Source of the DNA: JBGPEQ01 sp050180895
GTDB lineage: Bacteria > Pseudomonadota > Alphaproteobacteria > Dongiales > Dongiaceae
Assembly: GCA_050180895.1 (NCBI GenBank)
Contig: JBFXDS010000001.1
Coordinates: 620,001 to 684,000, forward strand
DNA: 64,000 bases
Reading direction: 5' to 3'
Within the stretch, counting starts at the first letter, position 1; every line of letters starts with the position of its first letter. Shown here one piece after another: positions 24,252 to 32,769 of the stretch. The notes under the pieces were generated by a model that was given only the letters and a program-made list of their open reading frames with translations, had not been told where the DNA came from and searched no databases. Position numbers and translations under genes: made by a program.

Positions 24252-25736
24252 ATGCAACAAGCTGTCCGCAAGACCGCCGCGCCGTTGCCGCTGAAGGACG
24301 GGAAGCTGTTCCGCCAGCAATGTTACGTCAACGGCAAGTGGCTCGACGCCGATTCCAAGCGCACCGTCGACGTGAGCAACCCGGCCACGGGCGAGATCCT
24401 CGGCACCATCCCCTACATGGGCGCCGCGGAGACGCATCGCGCCATCGACGCCGCCAACGCCGCCTGGCCGGCCTGGCGCCGTAAGACGGCCAAGGAGCGC
24501 GCCAACATCCTGCGCAAATGGTTCAACCTGATGATGGAGAACCAGGAGGACCTGGCGGTGCTGATGACAGCGGAGCAGGGCAAGCCGCTCGCCGAATCCA
24601 AGGGCGAGATCGCCTACGGCGCCTCCTTCGTCGAATGGTTCGCCGAGGAAGGCAAGCGCATCTACGGCGACACCATCCCGCAGCACCAGCCCGACAAGCG
24701 CCTCGTCGTCATCAAGGAGCCGATCGGCGTCGTCGCCGCCATCACGCCCTGGAACTTCCCCAACGCGATGATCACGCGTAAATGCGCGCCGGCCCTGGCC
24801 GCCGGCTGTCCGGTCGTCATCAAGCCGGCGACGCAGACGCCGTTCTCCGCCCTGGCGCTGGCCGAGCTGGCTGAGCGCGCCGGCTTCCCGCCGGGCGTGC
24901 TCAACATCGTCACCGGTTCCGCCAAGGACATCGGCGGCGAGATGACCTCCAACCCGATCGTGCGCAAGCTCTCCTTCACCGGCTCCACCGAGATCGGCAA
25001 GCAGCTCATGCAGCAATGCGCCGGCACGGTGAAGAAGGTGTCGCTGGAGCTCGGCGGCAACGCGCCCTTCATCGTCTTCGACGACGCCGACATCGACGCC
25101 GCCATCGAGGGCGCGATCATGTCGAAATACCGCAACACCGGCCAGACCTGCGTCTGCGCCAACCGCCTGCTGGTGCAGGACTCCGTCTACGACAAGTTCG
25201 CCGAGAAGCTGAAGGCCGCGGTCGGCAAGCTCAAGGTCGGCGACGGCCTCAAGGGCGAGACGCAGCAGGGCCCGCTGATCGACATGAAGGCGGTCGAGAA
25301 GGTGGAGGAGCATATCCAGGACGCGGTGAAGAAGGGTGCCAAGGTGGCGGCCGGCGGCAAGCGCCACGCGCTCGGCGGCAGCTTCTTCGAGCCCACCATC
25401 CTCACCGAGGTCACGCCGCAGATGAAGGTGGCGCGCGAGGAGACCTTCGGCCCCGTCGCGCCGCTGTTCCGCTTCAAGACCGAGGAGGACGCCATCCGCC
25501 TCGCCAACGACACCGAGTTCGGCCTCGCCGCCTATTTCTACAGCCGCGACATCGGCCGAGTCTGGCGCGTCGCTGAGCAGGTGGAGTACGGCATCGTCGG
25601 CATCAACACCGGCATCATCTCCACCGAGGTCGCGCCCTTCGGCGGCATGAAGGAGTCGGGCATCGGTCGCGAAGGCTCGAAATACGGCATCGAGGACTTC
25701 CTCGAGGTGAAATATCTGTGCATGGGCGGGGTCTGA
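24252..25736 (+). CDS. gabD: Succinate-semialdehyde dehydrogenase [NAD(P)+]
   Basis: The 494-residue aldehyde dehydrogenase has TPWNFPNAMITRKCAPALAA, the glycine pair in SFTGSTEIGK, the catalytic Glu in ELGGNAPFIVFDD and the catalytic Cys in NTGQTCVCANR. GKPLAESKGEIAYGA and FGPVAPLFRF are typical of GabD. The start at 24252 is where the alignment-like N-terminus begins; the frame extends upstream without protein character. Adjacent divergent gabT supports a GABA-to-succinate function. Confidence 0.92.
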   Translation: MQQAVRKTAAPLPLKDGKLFRQQCYVNGKWLDADSKRTVDVSNPATGEILGTIPYMGAAETHRAIDAANAAWPAWRRKTAKERANILRKWFNLMMENQEDLAVLMTAEQGKPLAESKGEIAYGASFVEWFAEEGKRIYGDTIPQHQPDKRLVVIKEPIGVVAAITPWNFPNAMITRKCAPALAAGCPVVIKPATQTPFSALALAELAERAGFPPGVLNIVTGSAKDIGGEMTSNPIVRKLSFTGSTEIGKQLMQQCAGTVKKVSLELGGNAPFIVFDDADIDAAIEGAIMSKYRNTGQTCVCANRLLVQDSVYDKFAEKLKAAVGKLKVGDGLKGETQQGPLIDMKAVEKVEEHIQDAVKKGAKVAAGGKRHALGGSFFEPTILTEVTPQMKVAREETFGPVAPLFRFKTEEDAIRLANDTEFGLAAYFYSRDIGRVWRVAEQVEYGIVGINTGIISTEVAPFGGMKESGIGREGSKYGIEDFLEVKYLCMGGV

Positions 25737-25744
25737 CGCGGACC

Positions 25745-25811
25745 GGGGCGACCACGCGGGTCGCCCCGACAATGACGCCTCTGTGTAGGGGCGACCCCGT
25801 GTGGTCGCCCC
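25745..25811. repeat. Two GGGGCGACC/GGTCGCCCC hairpins
   Basis: Stem 1 is 25745-25753 with 25759-25767. Stem 2 is 25788-25796 with 25803-25811. The arms are 9 bp and identical in both. They resemble the GTAGGGGCGA-type repeat near marR and gor and lie between gabD and the ABC genes, where they could end the gabD transcript. Confidence 0.65.
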
Positions 25812-25831
25812 TTCCTGATGATTGAAACCCG

Positions 25832-26764
25832 ATGATCCAGGTCGAGCATCTGGTCTACGACTACCCCGGGCACCGGGCGCTCGACGACGTCTCCTTCGCC
25901 ATCGCGCCGCAGACCATCACCGCACTGGTCGGGCCGAACGGCGCCGGCAAGACCACCTTGCTGCGCTGCCTCGTCGCCCTCGACCGGCCCGGCGCCGGGC
26001 GGGTTCTGCTCGACGAGCTCGACGTGCACGAGTCTCCGCGCGCGGCCCATGAGCGCATGGCCTTCCTGCCGGATTTCTTCGGCGTCTATGACGATCTCAC
26101 GGTGCGGCGCTGCCTGGACTATCGCGCCCGCGCCCATGGCGTGCCGCGCGAGCGGCGGGCCGCGGCCATGCAGCGGGCGGCCGAGCGGCTCGGCATCGCT
26201 GACCGCATGGACGACTATGCCGGCACGCTCTCGCGCGGCCTCAAGCAGCGGCTGGCGATCGCGCAGGCCATCATCCACGAGCCGCAGGTGGCACTCCTCG
26301 ACGAGCCGGCCGCCGGGCTGGACCCGGAGGCGCGCTACGGCCTCGCGGCCGTGTTCCGCGATCTGCGCGCCGGCGGCATGACCTTGGTCGTGTCGTCGCA
26401 CATCCTGGCCGAGCTCGAGGATTATTCGACGCACATCCTGGCCATCCGCGACGGCCGCATCGTCGATCACAGCGCGCTTACTCCGGACGGCGCGAGAGGC
26501 GCGGATGGGCGCATCCCCCTGCAGCTCCGCCTCGCCGCGCCCGACGCGCGGATCGCCGCGGCGTTGGGCGGCATTGCCGCCGTCTCCGACATCGTGATCG
26601 AGGCCGAGTCCGTGCGCTTCGCCTTCGCCGGCGATCTGCGGGCGCAGCATGACCTGCTGAAGCATCTCATCGGCGAGGGTTTCCCTGTCGCCGAGTTCGC
26701 GCCGGTTGCCGGCAACCTCCAGGAGTCCTACCTGGCGCTCATGCGCGGCGAGGCCCGGCGATGA
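25832..26764 (+). CDS. ABC transporter ATP-binding protein
   Basis: The 310-residue ATPase has Walker A GPNGAGKTT at 34-42, signature LSRGLKQRLAIAQAI in the middle, Walker B VALLDEPAAGLDPEA and the switch His in VVSSHILAELE. The C-terminal 90 residues (LQLRLAAPDARIAAALGG, DLLKHLIGEG) resemble the accessory domain of exporter-type ATPases of the CcmA/NatA group. Its stop overlaps the permease start (ATGA). Confidence 0.88.
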   Translation: MIQVEHLVYDYPGHRALDDVSFAIAPQTITALVGPNGAGKTTLLRCLVALDRPGAGRVLLDELDVHESPRAAHERMAFLPDFFGVYDDLTVRRCLDYRARAHGVPRERRAAAMQRAAERLGIADRMDDYAGTLSRGLKQRLAIAQAIIHEPQVALLDEPAAGLDPEARYGLAAVFRDLRAGGMTLVVSSHILAELEDYSTHILAIRDGRIVDHSALTPDGARGADGRIPLQLRLAAPDARIAAALGGIAAVSDIVIEAESVRFAFAGDLRAQHDLLKHLIGEGFPVAEFAPVAGNLQESYLALMRGEARR

Positions 26765-28152
26765 ACCCGGAATTGCTGCGCAATCTCTGGCTGCAGTTCT
26801 CGCTGGAGCGCACCGTCGCCGCGCCCCTGATCATCGGCGCCGTCTTCGCGCTGGTCGCCTTCGTCGGCGACGGCGGCTGGAGCGAGGTCGGCAGCGCCGC
26901 GAACATCGGCTTCCTCGTCATCGTCTATCTCTGGGGAACGCGGCGGGCGGTCAACGTCCTGGCCGACGAGATTACCTCCGGAACCTGGGACGGGCAGCGG
27001 ATGTCCTCCATCGGCCCCTGGAGCATGGCCTGGGGCAAGGCCCTCGGCGGCACGGCCTATGTCTGGTATTGCGCGACATTCTGCCTGCTCGCTTATGCGG
27101 CGGCCGAGATCTCGGTCGGGCAAGCCGCGGATCTGCCGCTCGATCTGGCGCTCAAGATCAGCGGCGCGCTGCTGGTCCAGGTGATCGCCCTCCTGTTTGC
27201 CCTGGTCCTGGTCGGCAAGGGCCGGCGCCTGGGCCGGCGCTCGGTCGCCTTCGCGCAGGGCGGCGCGCTCCTGATCGGCCTGTTCGGAGTCTCGCACGGG
27301 CTGCTGCCCTCCATCACCGACCGCTTCGATGTCGAGGGCGCCGGACCCGTTGTCTGGCTCGGCCTGACATGGCCGGCCGATGACTTCCTGCTGCTGACGC
27401 AGCTGCTGTTCCTCGGTTGGGCGGCGGTCGGCATCTATCGCCTGATGGCCGGAGAGTTGCAGGTGCGGCAGCAGCCCTGGATGTGGCTGGCCTTCTCGGT
27501 CTTCCTCATCCTCTACGATCAGGGCTTCCTCGAAGACGCCGCCCGCGATCACCGGTTACGGCTGGCCGCCGCGCTCGCCGTCGCTCTGCCGCTCTTCTAC
27601 GTTGCGGTGTTCGCGCAGTCGAACGACGTCGTCCGCTACCGCTGGCTGTTTCATCATCTGCGGGCGGGTGCCTGGCGCAACGCGCTGTCGCTGCTGCCGC
27701 TGTGGCTGCCGGGCATCCTGCTCGCCGCCGTCCTCGCCCTTGCGCTCGGCCTGCGCGCCGGCGACGGCCTCGGAGAATTCGGGATCGACGGCCTCGTGTC
27801 CGGCTTCCTTTTCGGCGAGGCCTGGGCGGGCGGTCCGGCAACCGCCGTCGCCCTGATCCTGTTCATGCTGCGCGACCTCGGGCTCGTTCTCTACCTCAAC
27901 TTCGCCCTGCGCCCCCGGGCGCCCGATCTGGCGGCGATCCTCTACCTCATCGTCCTCTATGTGGTCCTGGGCGGGCTGGTCGCGGCGGCCGGCGGCGCAG
28001 CGCTGCTGCCGGTGTTCTTCCCCGGCGCCGGAAGCAGCGCGACGTTCGTCGTCCTTGCGCCGCTGGTCCAGGTCGTTCTTGTCGCCCTTTTGCTGTGGCG
28101 CCGCTGGGCATCGCAGGCGCGCGCGATGCAGCCGGCCCCCGTCGCCGCCTGA
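26761..28152 (+). CDS. ABC transporter permease
   Basis: A 463-residue integral membrane protein with around a dozen hydrophobic segments. It starts with PELLRNLWLQFSLERTVAAP and has an early loop VLADEITSGTWDGQRMS, which is the EITSGT-type motif of ABC-2/exporter permeases tied to the ATP-binding partner. Translational overlap with the upstream ATPase gene supports a two-component exporter. The cargo is unknown. glutathione reductase begins 10 bases after its stop. Confidence 0.8.
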   Translation: MNPELLRNLWLQFSLERTVAAPLIIGAVFALVAFVGDGGWSEVGSAANIGFLVIVYLWGTRRAVNVLADEITSGTWDGQRMSSIGPWSMAWGKALGGTAYVWYCATFCLLAYAAAEISVGQAADLPLDLALKISGALLVQVIALLFALVLVGKGRRLGRRSVAFAQGGALLIGLFGVSHGLLPSITDRFDVEGAGPVVWLGLTWPADDFLLLTQLLFLGWAAVGIYRLMAGELQVRQQPWMWLAFSVFLILYDQGFLEDAARDHRLRLAAALAVALPLFYVAVFAQSNDVVRYRWLFHHLRAGAWRNALSLLPLWLPGILLAAVLALALGLRAGDGLGEFGIDGLVSGFLFGEAWAGGPATAVALILFMLRDLGLVLYLNFALRPRAPDLAAILYLIVLYVVLGGLVAAAGGAALLPVFFPGAGSSATFVVLAPLVQVVLVALLLWRRWASQARAMQPAPVAA

Positions 28153-28162
28153 GGAGGAGCTC

Positions 28163-29539
28163 ATGCCGCGATACGACTACGATCTTTTCGTCATCGGCGC
28201 CGGCTCGGGCGGCGTGCGCGCCGCGCGCGTCGCCGCCGGCCATGGCGCCAAGGTCGCGATCGCCGAGGAGTATCGCGTCGGCGGCACCTGCGTCATCCGC
28301 GGCTGCATTCCGAAGAAGCTGCTGGCCTATGCCTCGCATTTCCACGAGGAGTTCGAGGACGCGCGCAACTATGGATGGGCCCTCGCGGAGGCGCGCTTCG
28401 ACTGGCCGACCCTCATCGCCAACAAGGACAAGGAGATCGACCGGCTCAACGGCATCTATAAGAAGCTTCTCGCCGAGTCCGGCGTCGCCCTGATCGAATC
28501 CCGCGCCGTTCTCCTCGATCCGCACACGGTGGAGGCGGGCGGCCGACGCGTCACCGCCGCGTTCGTGCTGATCGCCACCGGCGCCCGCCCGGTGCTGCCC
28601 GGCGAGCCCGGCGCCGAGCTCGGCATCACCTCGAACGAGGCCTTCCATCTGCCCGCGTTGCCGCGCCGCATCGTCGTCGCCGGCGGCGGCTACATCGCCT
28701 GCGAGTTCGCCGGCATCTTCAACGGCCTCGGCGCCGCGGTCACCCAGCTCTATCGTGGCGAGCAGATCCTACGCGGCTTCGACACCGACGTGCGCGAGGC
28801 TCTGGCGGCGGAGATGCGCAAGAAGGGCGTCGACATCCGCTGCGGCACGATCATCCGGGAGACGCGCAGGTCCGCCGCCGGCCTCGATCTCGCGCTCAGC
28901 GACGGCACGCGGCTCGAGGTCGATTGCGTCATGTATGCGATCGGCCGCCGGCCCAATACCGGCAAGATCGGGCTGGCGCAGGCGGGCGTTGCCTGCGGCG
29001 CCGACGATGCCGTCGTGGTCGACGAGTACTCGCAAAGCTCCGTGCCTAGCATCTACGCCGTCGGCGACTGCACCAATCGCCTGAACCTCACGCCGGTCGC
29101 GATCCGCGAGGGCCACGCCTTCGCCGACACCGTCTTCGGCAACAAGCCGACGGCCGTCGATCACCATACCGTGCCGCATGCCGTGTTCAGCCAGCCGCCG
29201 GTCGGCGCGGTCGGGCTCACGGAGTTCGCGGCGCGCCTCCTGCACGGGGCGGTCGACGTCTATCGCACGAGTTTCCGGCCGCTGAAGCACACGCTCTCCG
29301 GCCGCGACGAGAGGACGATGATGAAGCTGGTCGTCGAGCGCGCCGGCCACCGCGTCGTCGGCGCCCACATGGTCGGCCTCGACGCGCCGGAGATCATCCA
29401 GTCTCTCGCAATCGCGGTGAAGATGGGCGCCACCAAGGCGCAGTTCGATCAGACCGTCGCCCTTCACCCCACCACCGCCGAGGAGTTCGTCACCCTCCGC
29501 ACGCCGCTCCCCGACCCGCCGCCGAAGGCGGCGGAGTAA
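28163..29539 (+). CDS. gor: Glutathione-disulfide reductase
   Basis: This 458-residue flavoprotein reduces glutathione disulphide with NADPH. It has the FAD-binding motif VIGAGSGGVRAARVAA at 10-25, the redox-active disulphide GGTCVIRGCIPKKL (Cys 43 and 48), an NAD(P) Rossmann motif VVAGGGYIACEFAGI, FAD motif SIYAVGDC and the catalytic His in LHPTTAEEF. GGAGGAG precedes the ATG. It follows the ABC permease closely. Its final dozen codons are included in a tandem duplication that continues downstream. Confidence 0.9.
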   Translation: MPRYDYDLFVIGAGSGGVRAARVAAGHGAKVAIAEEYRVGGTCVIRGCIPKKLLAYASHFHEEFEDARNYGWALAEARFDWPTLIANKDKEIDRLNGIYKKLLAESGVALIESRAVLLDPHTVEAGGRRVTAAFVLIATGARPVLPGEPGAELGITSNEAFHLPALPRRIVVAGGGYIACEFAGIFNGLGAAVTQLYRGEQILRGFDTDVREALAAEMRKKGVDIRCGTIIRETRRSAAGLDLALSDGTRLEVDCVMYAIGRRPNTGKIGLAQAGVACGADDAVVVDEYSQSSVPSIYAVGDCTNRLNLTPVAIREGHAFADTVFGNKPTAVDHHTVPHAVFSQPPVGAVGLTEFAARLLHGAVDVYRTSFRPLKHTLSGRDERTMMKLVVERAGHRVVGAHMVGLDAPEIIQSLAIAVKMGATKAQFDQTVALHPTTAEEFVTLRTPLPDPPPKAAE

Positions 29540-29770
29540 GGCACGCGTCATCGTCTGTAGGGGCGAGCGGCGCTCGCCCGTCGAGCCGCAGGCATGATCG
29601 TCGAAATCTCGAATGAATGGGCGAGCGCCGCTCCCCGACCCGCTGCCGGAGGCCGTGGAGTAAGGCATGCATCATCGTCTTGTAGGGGCGAGCGGCGCTC
29701 GCCCGTCGAGCCGCAGGCATGATCGCCGAAACCTCGAATGAATGGGCGAGCGCCGCTCGCCCCTACAAGG
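29503..29770. repeat. Tandem 124-bp duplication including the gor 3' end, carrying palindromic repeats
   Basis: Unit 1 starts at 29503 within the last 12 codons of gor, and unit 2 starts at 29627. Both begin CGCCGCTCCCCGAC and continue through a similar GGAGTAAGG block, the GTAGGGGCGAGCGGCGCTCG palindrome, and a shared AGCCGCAGGCATGATCG. A third partial start is seen at 29753. Unit 2 has drifted slightly (point changes, one extra base). Confidence 0.85.
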
Positions 29771-29807
29771 GACCGGCCGTGTGCAATGCAGGTTCGTGCG
29801 CCGGCCG

Positions 29808-30470
29808 TTAGGCCGCCGCCTTCAACCGCGCCGCAAGCTCCCGCATCGAACCGAAGACCTCCGCCGCCCCCGCGGCCCGCAACGTCTCCCCATGCCCGGG
29901 CAGGCAGTGGCCGCCGCCGGTGAAGCCCAGCACGGCCATGCCGGCGGCGCGCGCGCCGGTCACGCCGGGCGGGCTGTCCTCGATCACGAGGCAGCGCGCG
30001 GGCGCCGCTCCCATCTGCGCCGCCGCGAACAGGAACAGGTCCGGCGCCGGCTTGCCGCGCGCGACCTGCACGGCGCTGAAGATATGGGGGTCGAAGTGGT
30101 GCAGGATGCCGGCGAGGGTCAGCGAATGGCGGATGCGCGCCGGCTCGCTGCTGGAAGCGACGCAGCGCCGCTGCGGCAGGCCGTCGAGCAGGTCGGCGAT
30201 GCCGGGGATCGGCTGCAGCTTCCGCTCGAAGGCCTCCAGCACGTGCTGCCGGCAGCGCGCCGCGAAGTCCGCCGGCAGGCGGAGCCCGTACTCCTTCTCC
30301 AGGACGGCGAAGGCGGTGGTGCTGCTCATGCCGAGGAAACGCTCGACCAGCTTTTCGGCCGGCAGGTCGATGCCGAACTCCGCCAGCACCTCCGCCTCCG
30401 CCGCGAAGGACACGATCTCGCTGTCGACCAGCACCCCGTCGCAATCGAAGATCACCAGATCGATGTCCAT
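29808..30470 (-). CDS. HAD-superfamily phosphatase (beta-phosphoglucomutase-like)
   Basis: The protein has 220 residues. HAD motif I is VIFDCDGVLVDSE near residues 5-17, motif II is VASSSEPARI, motif III Lys is in ARGKPAPDLFLFAA, and motif IV is CLVIEDSPPGV. The cap segment FLGMSSTTAFAVLEKEYG places it with the YqaB/phosphoglucomutase-like group that acts on sugar phosphates. The substrate is unknown. It is transcribed away from the decayed HGGK gene, and the shared region has a strong promoter facing right. Confidence 0.85.
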   Translation of the reverse strand: MDIDLVIFDCDGVLVDSEIVSFAAEAEVLAEFGIDLPAEKLVERFLGMSSTTAFAVLEKEYGLRLPADFAARCRQHVLEAFERKLQPIPGIADLLDGLPQRRCVASSSEPARIRHSLTLAGILHHFDPHIFSAVQVARGKPAPDLFLFAAAQMGAAPARCLVIEDSPPGVTGARAAGMAVLGFTGGGHCLPGHGETLRAAGAAEVFGSMRELAARLKAAA

Positions 30471-30575
30471 GGGAGTCCTTGATGCAAGCAGGCCCGGCGG
30501 TGGGCGGAAACGGGTGATGGCATGGACACGCCGCACCCGCAAGCGGCGCGGCTGGTGTGTGGGCTCCCGCGATGC

Positions 30576-30642
30576 TTGACGAAATTCCATATTTGTTCTA
30601 GAATAAATAGAGAACAACAGGTAGGCGACTACAGGTAGGCGA
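30576..30642 (+). promoter_or_regulatory. Strong sigma-70-like promoter with inverted and direct repeats
   Basis: TTGACG (30576-30581), a 17-base spacer and TAGAAT (30599-30604) form a near-consensus promoter. TTGTTCT (30593-30599) and AGAACAA (30611-30617) form a 7-bp inverted repeat over the -10. GAAT-N7-GAAC at 30601-30615 is one base from the alphaproteobacterial LexA box GAAC-N7-GAAC. ACAGGTAGGCGA follows twice (30617-30628, 30631-30642). Confidence 0.6.
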
Positions 30643-30729
30643 ATTGGCCGTGAAGCCCAATCGATCGGCGTCGGAGACTGTAGGGCAGGCAAGCGGCTCG
30701 GCCGCTCCCGCCGCGCGGCGCGGGGGTGG

Positions 30730-31026
30730 CTGCGGCACGGCAACCCGTCGGGCGACTACGCCGCCGCTCCCCGCTGCGGCGCCAAGGCCCGCGCCGGCCA
30801 TGCCTGCCGCCAGCCGGCCATGAAGAATGGGCCCTGCAGGCTCCATGGCGGCAAGAGCACCGGTGCGCGGACGCCCGAAGGTCTTGCCCGCTGCCGTCAG
30901 GTGAATCTGATCCACGGCGCCCGCACGGCCGAAATGATCGAGCTGCGGGCCGCGGCGGCGCGAAGCAGCCGTGCCCTCCTCGCCTTGACCCGCACGGCCA
31001 GCCATCTCCTCCGCGCGCAGCGTCGA
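30730..31026 (+). pseudogene. HGGK-type small protein remnant
   Basis: The frame reads RHGNPSGDYAAAPRCGAKAR, GHACRQPAMKNGPCRLHGG and KSTGARTPEGLARCRQ, matching a small Cys/His protein family common in alphaproteobacteria and their phages. Those proteins normally start MRHGN, but here the expected ATG is a CTG at 30730, and there is no stop codon: the frame runs through a repeat region and into DAHP synthase. The conserved part ends about 31020. An ATG at 30820 would drop half of the motif. I treat it as decayed, though a CTG start cannot be excluded. It lies 126 bases downstream of a strong promoter. Confidence 0.5.
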
Positions 31027-31029
31027 TCC

Positions 31030-31196
31030 GAGCGCGCCACCCCATGTCCAGCGACGGAGGGTGCTGTGGTTCGCTTGGCGCCGGAACCGCAAATCAGGCG
31101 AACCACCCCATGTCCAGCGACACCGGCTCCCGCCGCTCGCTGGGCCTCGACGTCTACCGAACCGCAATCCGAGCGAACCACCCCATGTCCAGCGAC
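31030..31196. repeat. Three direct repeats CCACCCCATGTCCAGCGAC
   Basis: The 19-base core occurs exactly at 31037-31055, 31103-31121 and 31178-31196. Copies 2 and 3 match over about 38 bases, both starting GAACCGCAA. Spacing is 66 and 75 bases. The units lie between the HGGK remnant and DAHP synthase. Confidence 0.8.
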
Positions 31197-31299
31197 GTTT
31201 CCGCCCGTGGAGCCCGAGCCGGCCGATCGGTTGAAAAGCCCCGGATTTGCGCGTAAGTGTCTCCCTTCCGCGCGAACGAATGGACGACGAGGCCGCGAG

Positions 31300-32685
31300 A
31301 TGACCGCCAAATGGACGCCCGACAGCTGGCGAGGCAAGCCGATCAGCCAGGTGCCGGACTATCCGGATCCGGCCAAGCTGGACGCGGTGGAGAAGAAGCT
31401 CCGCGGCTATCCGCCGCTGGTCTTCGCCGGCGAGGCGCGCAGCCTGACCGCGGCGCTCGCCAACGTGGCCGAGGGCAAGGCTTTCCTGCTGCAGGGCGGC
31501 GACTGCGCGGAAAGCTTCGCCGAGTTCAACGCCAACAACATCCGCGATACCTTCAAGGTGCTGCTGCAGATGGCGGTGGTGCTCACCTTCGGCGCCGCCT
31601 GCCCGGTGGTGAAGGTCGGCCGCATGGCCGGCCAGTTTGCCAAGCCGCGCTCGGCCCCGACCGAGAAGATCGGCGAGGTGGAGCTGCCGAGCTACCGCGG
31701 CGACATCGTCAACGGCATCGACTTCACCGCCGACGCGCGCGTCCCCGATCCCGAGCGGCTGGCGCAGAGCTATCACCAATCGGCCGCCACGCTGAACCTG
31801 CTGCGCGCCTTCGCCCAGGGCGGCTTCGCCGACCTGCACAAGGTGCATCGCTGGAACATGGATTTCGTGGCCGAGAGCGCGCAGGGCCACCGCTACTCCG
31901 AGATGGCCGATCGCCTGTCGGAGACGCTCGAGTTCATGGCCGCCTGCGGCATCACCTCCGAGACCACGCCGCAGCTGCGCGAAACCGAGTTCTATACCAG
32001 CCACGAGGCCCTGCTGCTGCCCTACGAGCAAGCGCTGACGCGCATCGACAGCCTCACCGGCCGCTGGTACGACTGCTCCGCCCACCTCCTGTGGATCGGC
32101 GACCGCACGCGCCAGCCGGACGGCGCCCATGTCGACTTCCTGCGCGGGGTCGAGAATCCCATCGGCCTCAAATGCGGCCCGAGCCTCGATCCCGACGACC
32201 TCCTGCGCCTGATCGATGTCCTCAACCCGCAGAACGTCCCGGGCCGCCTCACCCTCATCGCCCGCATGGGCTACGACAAGGTGGAGGCCAGGCTGCCGGG
32301 TCTGATCCGGGCCGTGAAGCGCCACGGCGCCAAGGTCATCTGGTCCTGCGACCCCATGCACGGCAACACCGTCAAGTCGTCCTCGGGCTTCAAGACGCGG
32401 CCGTTCGACCGCATCCTCGGCGAGGTCCGGTCGTTCTTCGCCGTGCACCAGGCCGAGGGCAGCTATGCCGGCGGCGTGCATTTCGAGATGACCGGCCAGA
32501 ACGTCACGGAGTGCATCGGCGGCGCCCAGGCCATCACCGACGACCAGCTGCGCGACCGCTACCACACCCATTGCGATCCGCGGCTCAACGCCAGCCAGTC
32601 GCTGGAGCTCGCCTTCCTGCTGGCCGAGAGCCTGAAGGCCGAGCGGGCCGCCGGCAACGGCAAGCGCGTGGCGGCGACGGCCTGA
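31300..32685 (+). CDS. 3-deoxy-7-phosphoheptulonate synthase, class II
   Basis: This 461-residue enzyme condenses PEP and erythrose-4-phosphate in the first step of the shikimate pathway. It is of the plant-like class II type: WTPDSWRGKPISQVPDYPDP at the start, LLQGGDCAESFAEFNANNIR, VKVGRMAGQFAKPRSAPTE, GIDFTADARVPDPERLAQSY, WSCDPMHGNT and GVHFEMTGQNVTECIGG. The ATG at 31300 has GAGG 7 bases upstream and begins the family's normal N-terminus. The upstream frame stays open but is not part of the enzyme. Confidence 0.94.
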   Translation: MTAKWTPDSWRGKPISQVPDYPDPAKLDAVEKKLRGYPPLVFAGEARSLTAALANVAEGKAFLLQGGDCAESFAEFNANNIRDTFKVLLQMAVVLTFGAACPVVKVGRMAGQFAKPRSAPTEKIGEVELPSYRGDIVNGIDFTADARVPDPERLAQSYHQSAATLNLLRAFAQGGFADLHKVHRWNMDFVAESAQGHRYSEMADRLSETLEFMAACGITSETTPQLRETEFYTSHEALLLPYEQALTRIDSLTGRWYDCSAHLLWIGDRTRQPDGAHVDFLRGVENPIGLKCGPSLDPDDLLRLIDVLNPQNVPGRLTLIARMGYDKVEARLPGLIRAVKRHGAKVIWSCDPMHGNTVKSSSGFKTRPFDRILGEVRSFFAVHQAEGSYAGGVHFEMTGQNVTECIGGAQAITDDQLRDRYHTHCDPRLNASQSLELAFLLAESLKAERAAGNGKRVAATA

Positions 32686-32692
32686 TAGATGA

Positions 32693-32764
32693 CAGATGTC
32701 AGGGAGCAGGGATCAGGGTAGTCTCGCACGCCTCTGATCCCTGGCATCTGATACCCGACATCTG
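32693..32764. promoter_or_regulatory. Long double hairpin between DAHP synthase and phosphoribosyltransferase
   Basis: The outer stem is CAGATGTC (32693-32700) with GACATCTG (32757-32764). The inner stem is CAGGGATCAG (32707-32716) with CTGATCCCTG (32733-32742). It fills the 84-base gap and ends 6 bases before the next ATG. It could be a repeat element, a terminator or a folded leader. Confidence 0.6.
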
Positions 32765-32769
32765 ACCCC

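Noticed and set aside
23913..25772. 619-codon minus-strand frame
   Set aside because: Antisense to gabD and the start of gabT; low complexity and no recognised family.
31037..31196. CRISPR array
   Set aside because: Only three 19-base cores with unequal spacing (66 and 75), repeats extend unevenly, and no cas genes are in the window.
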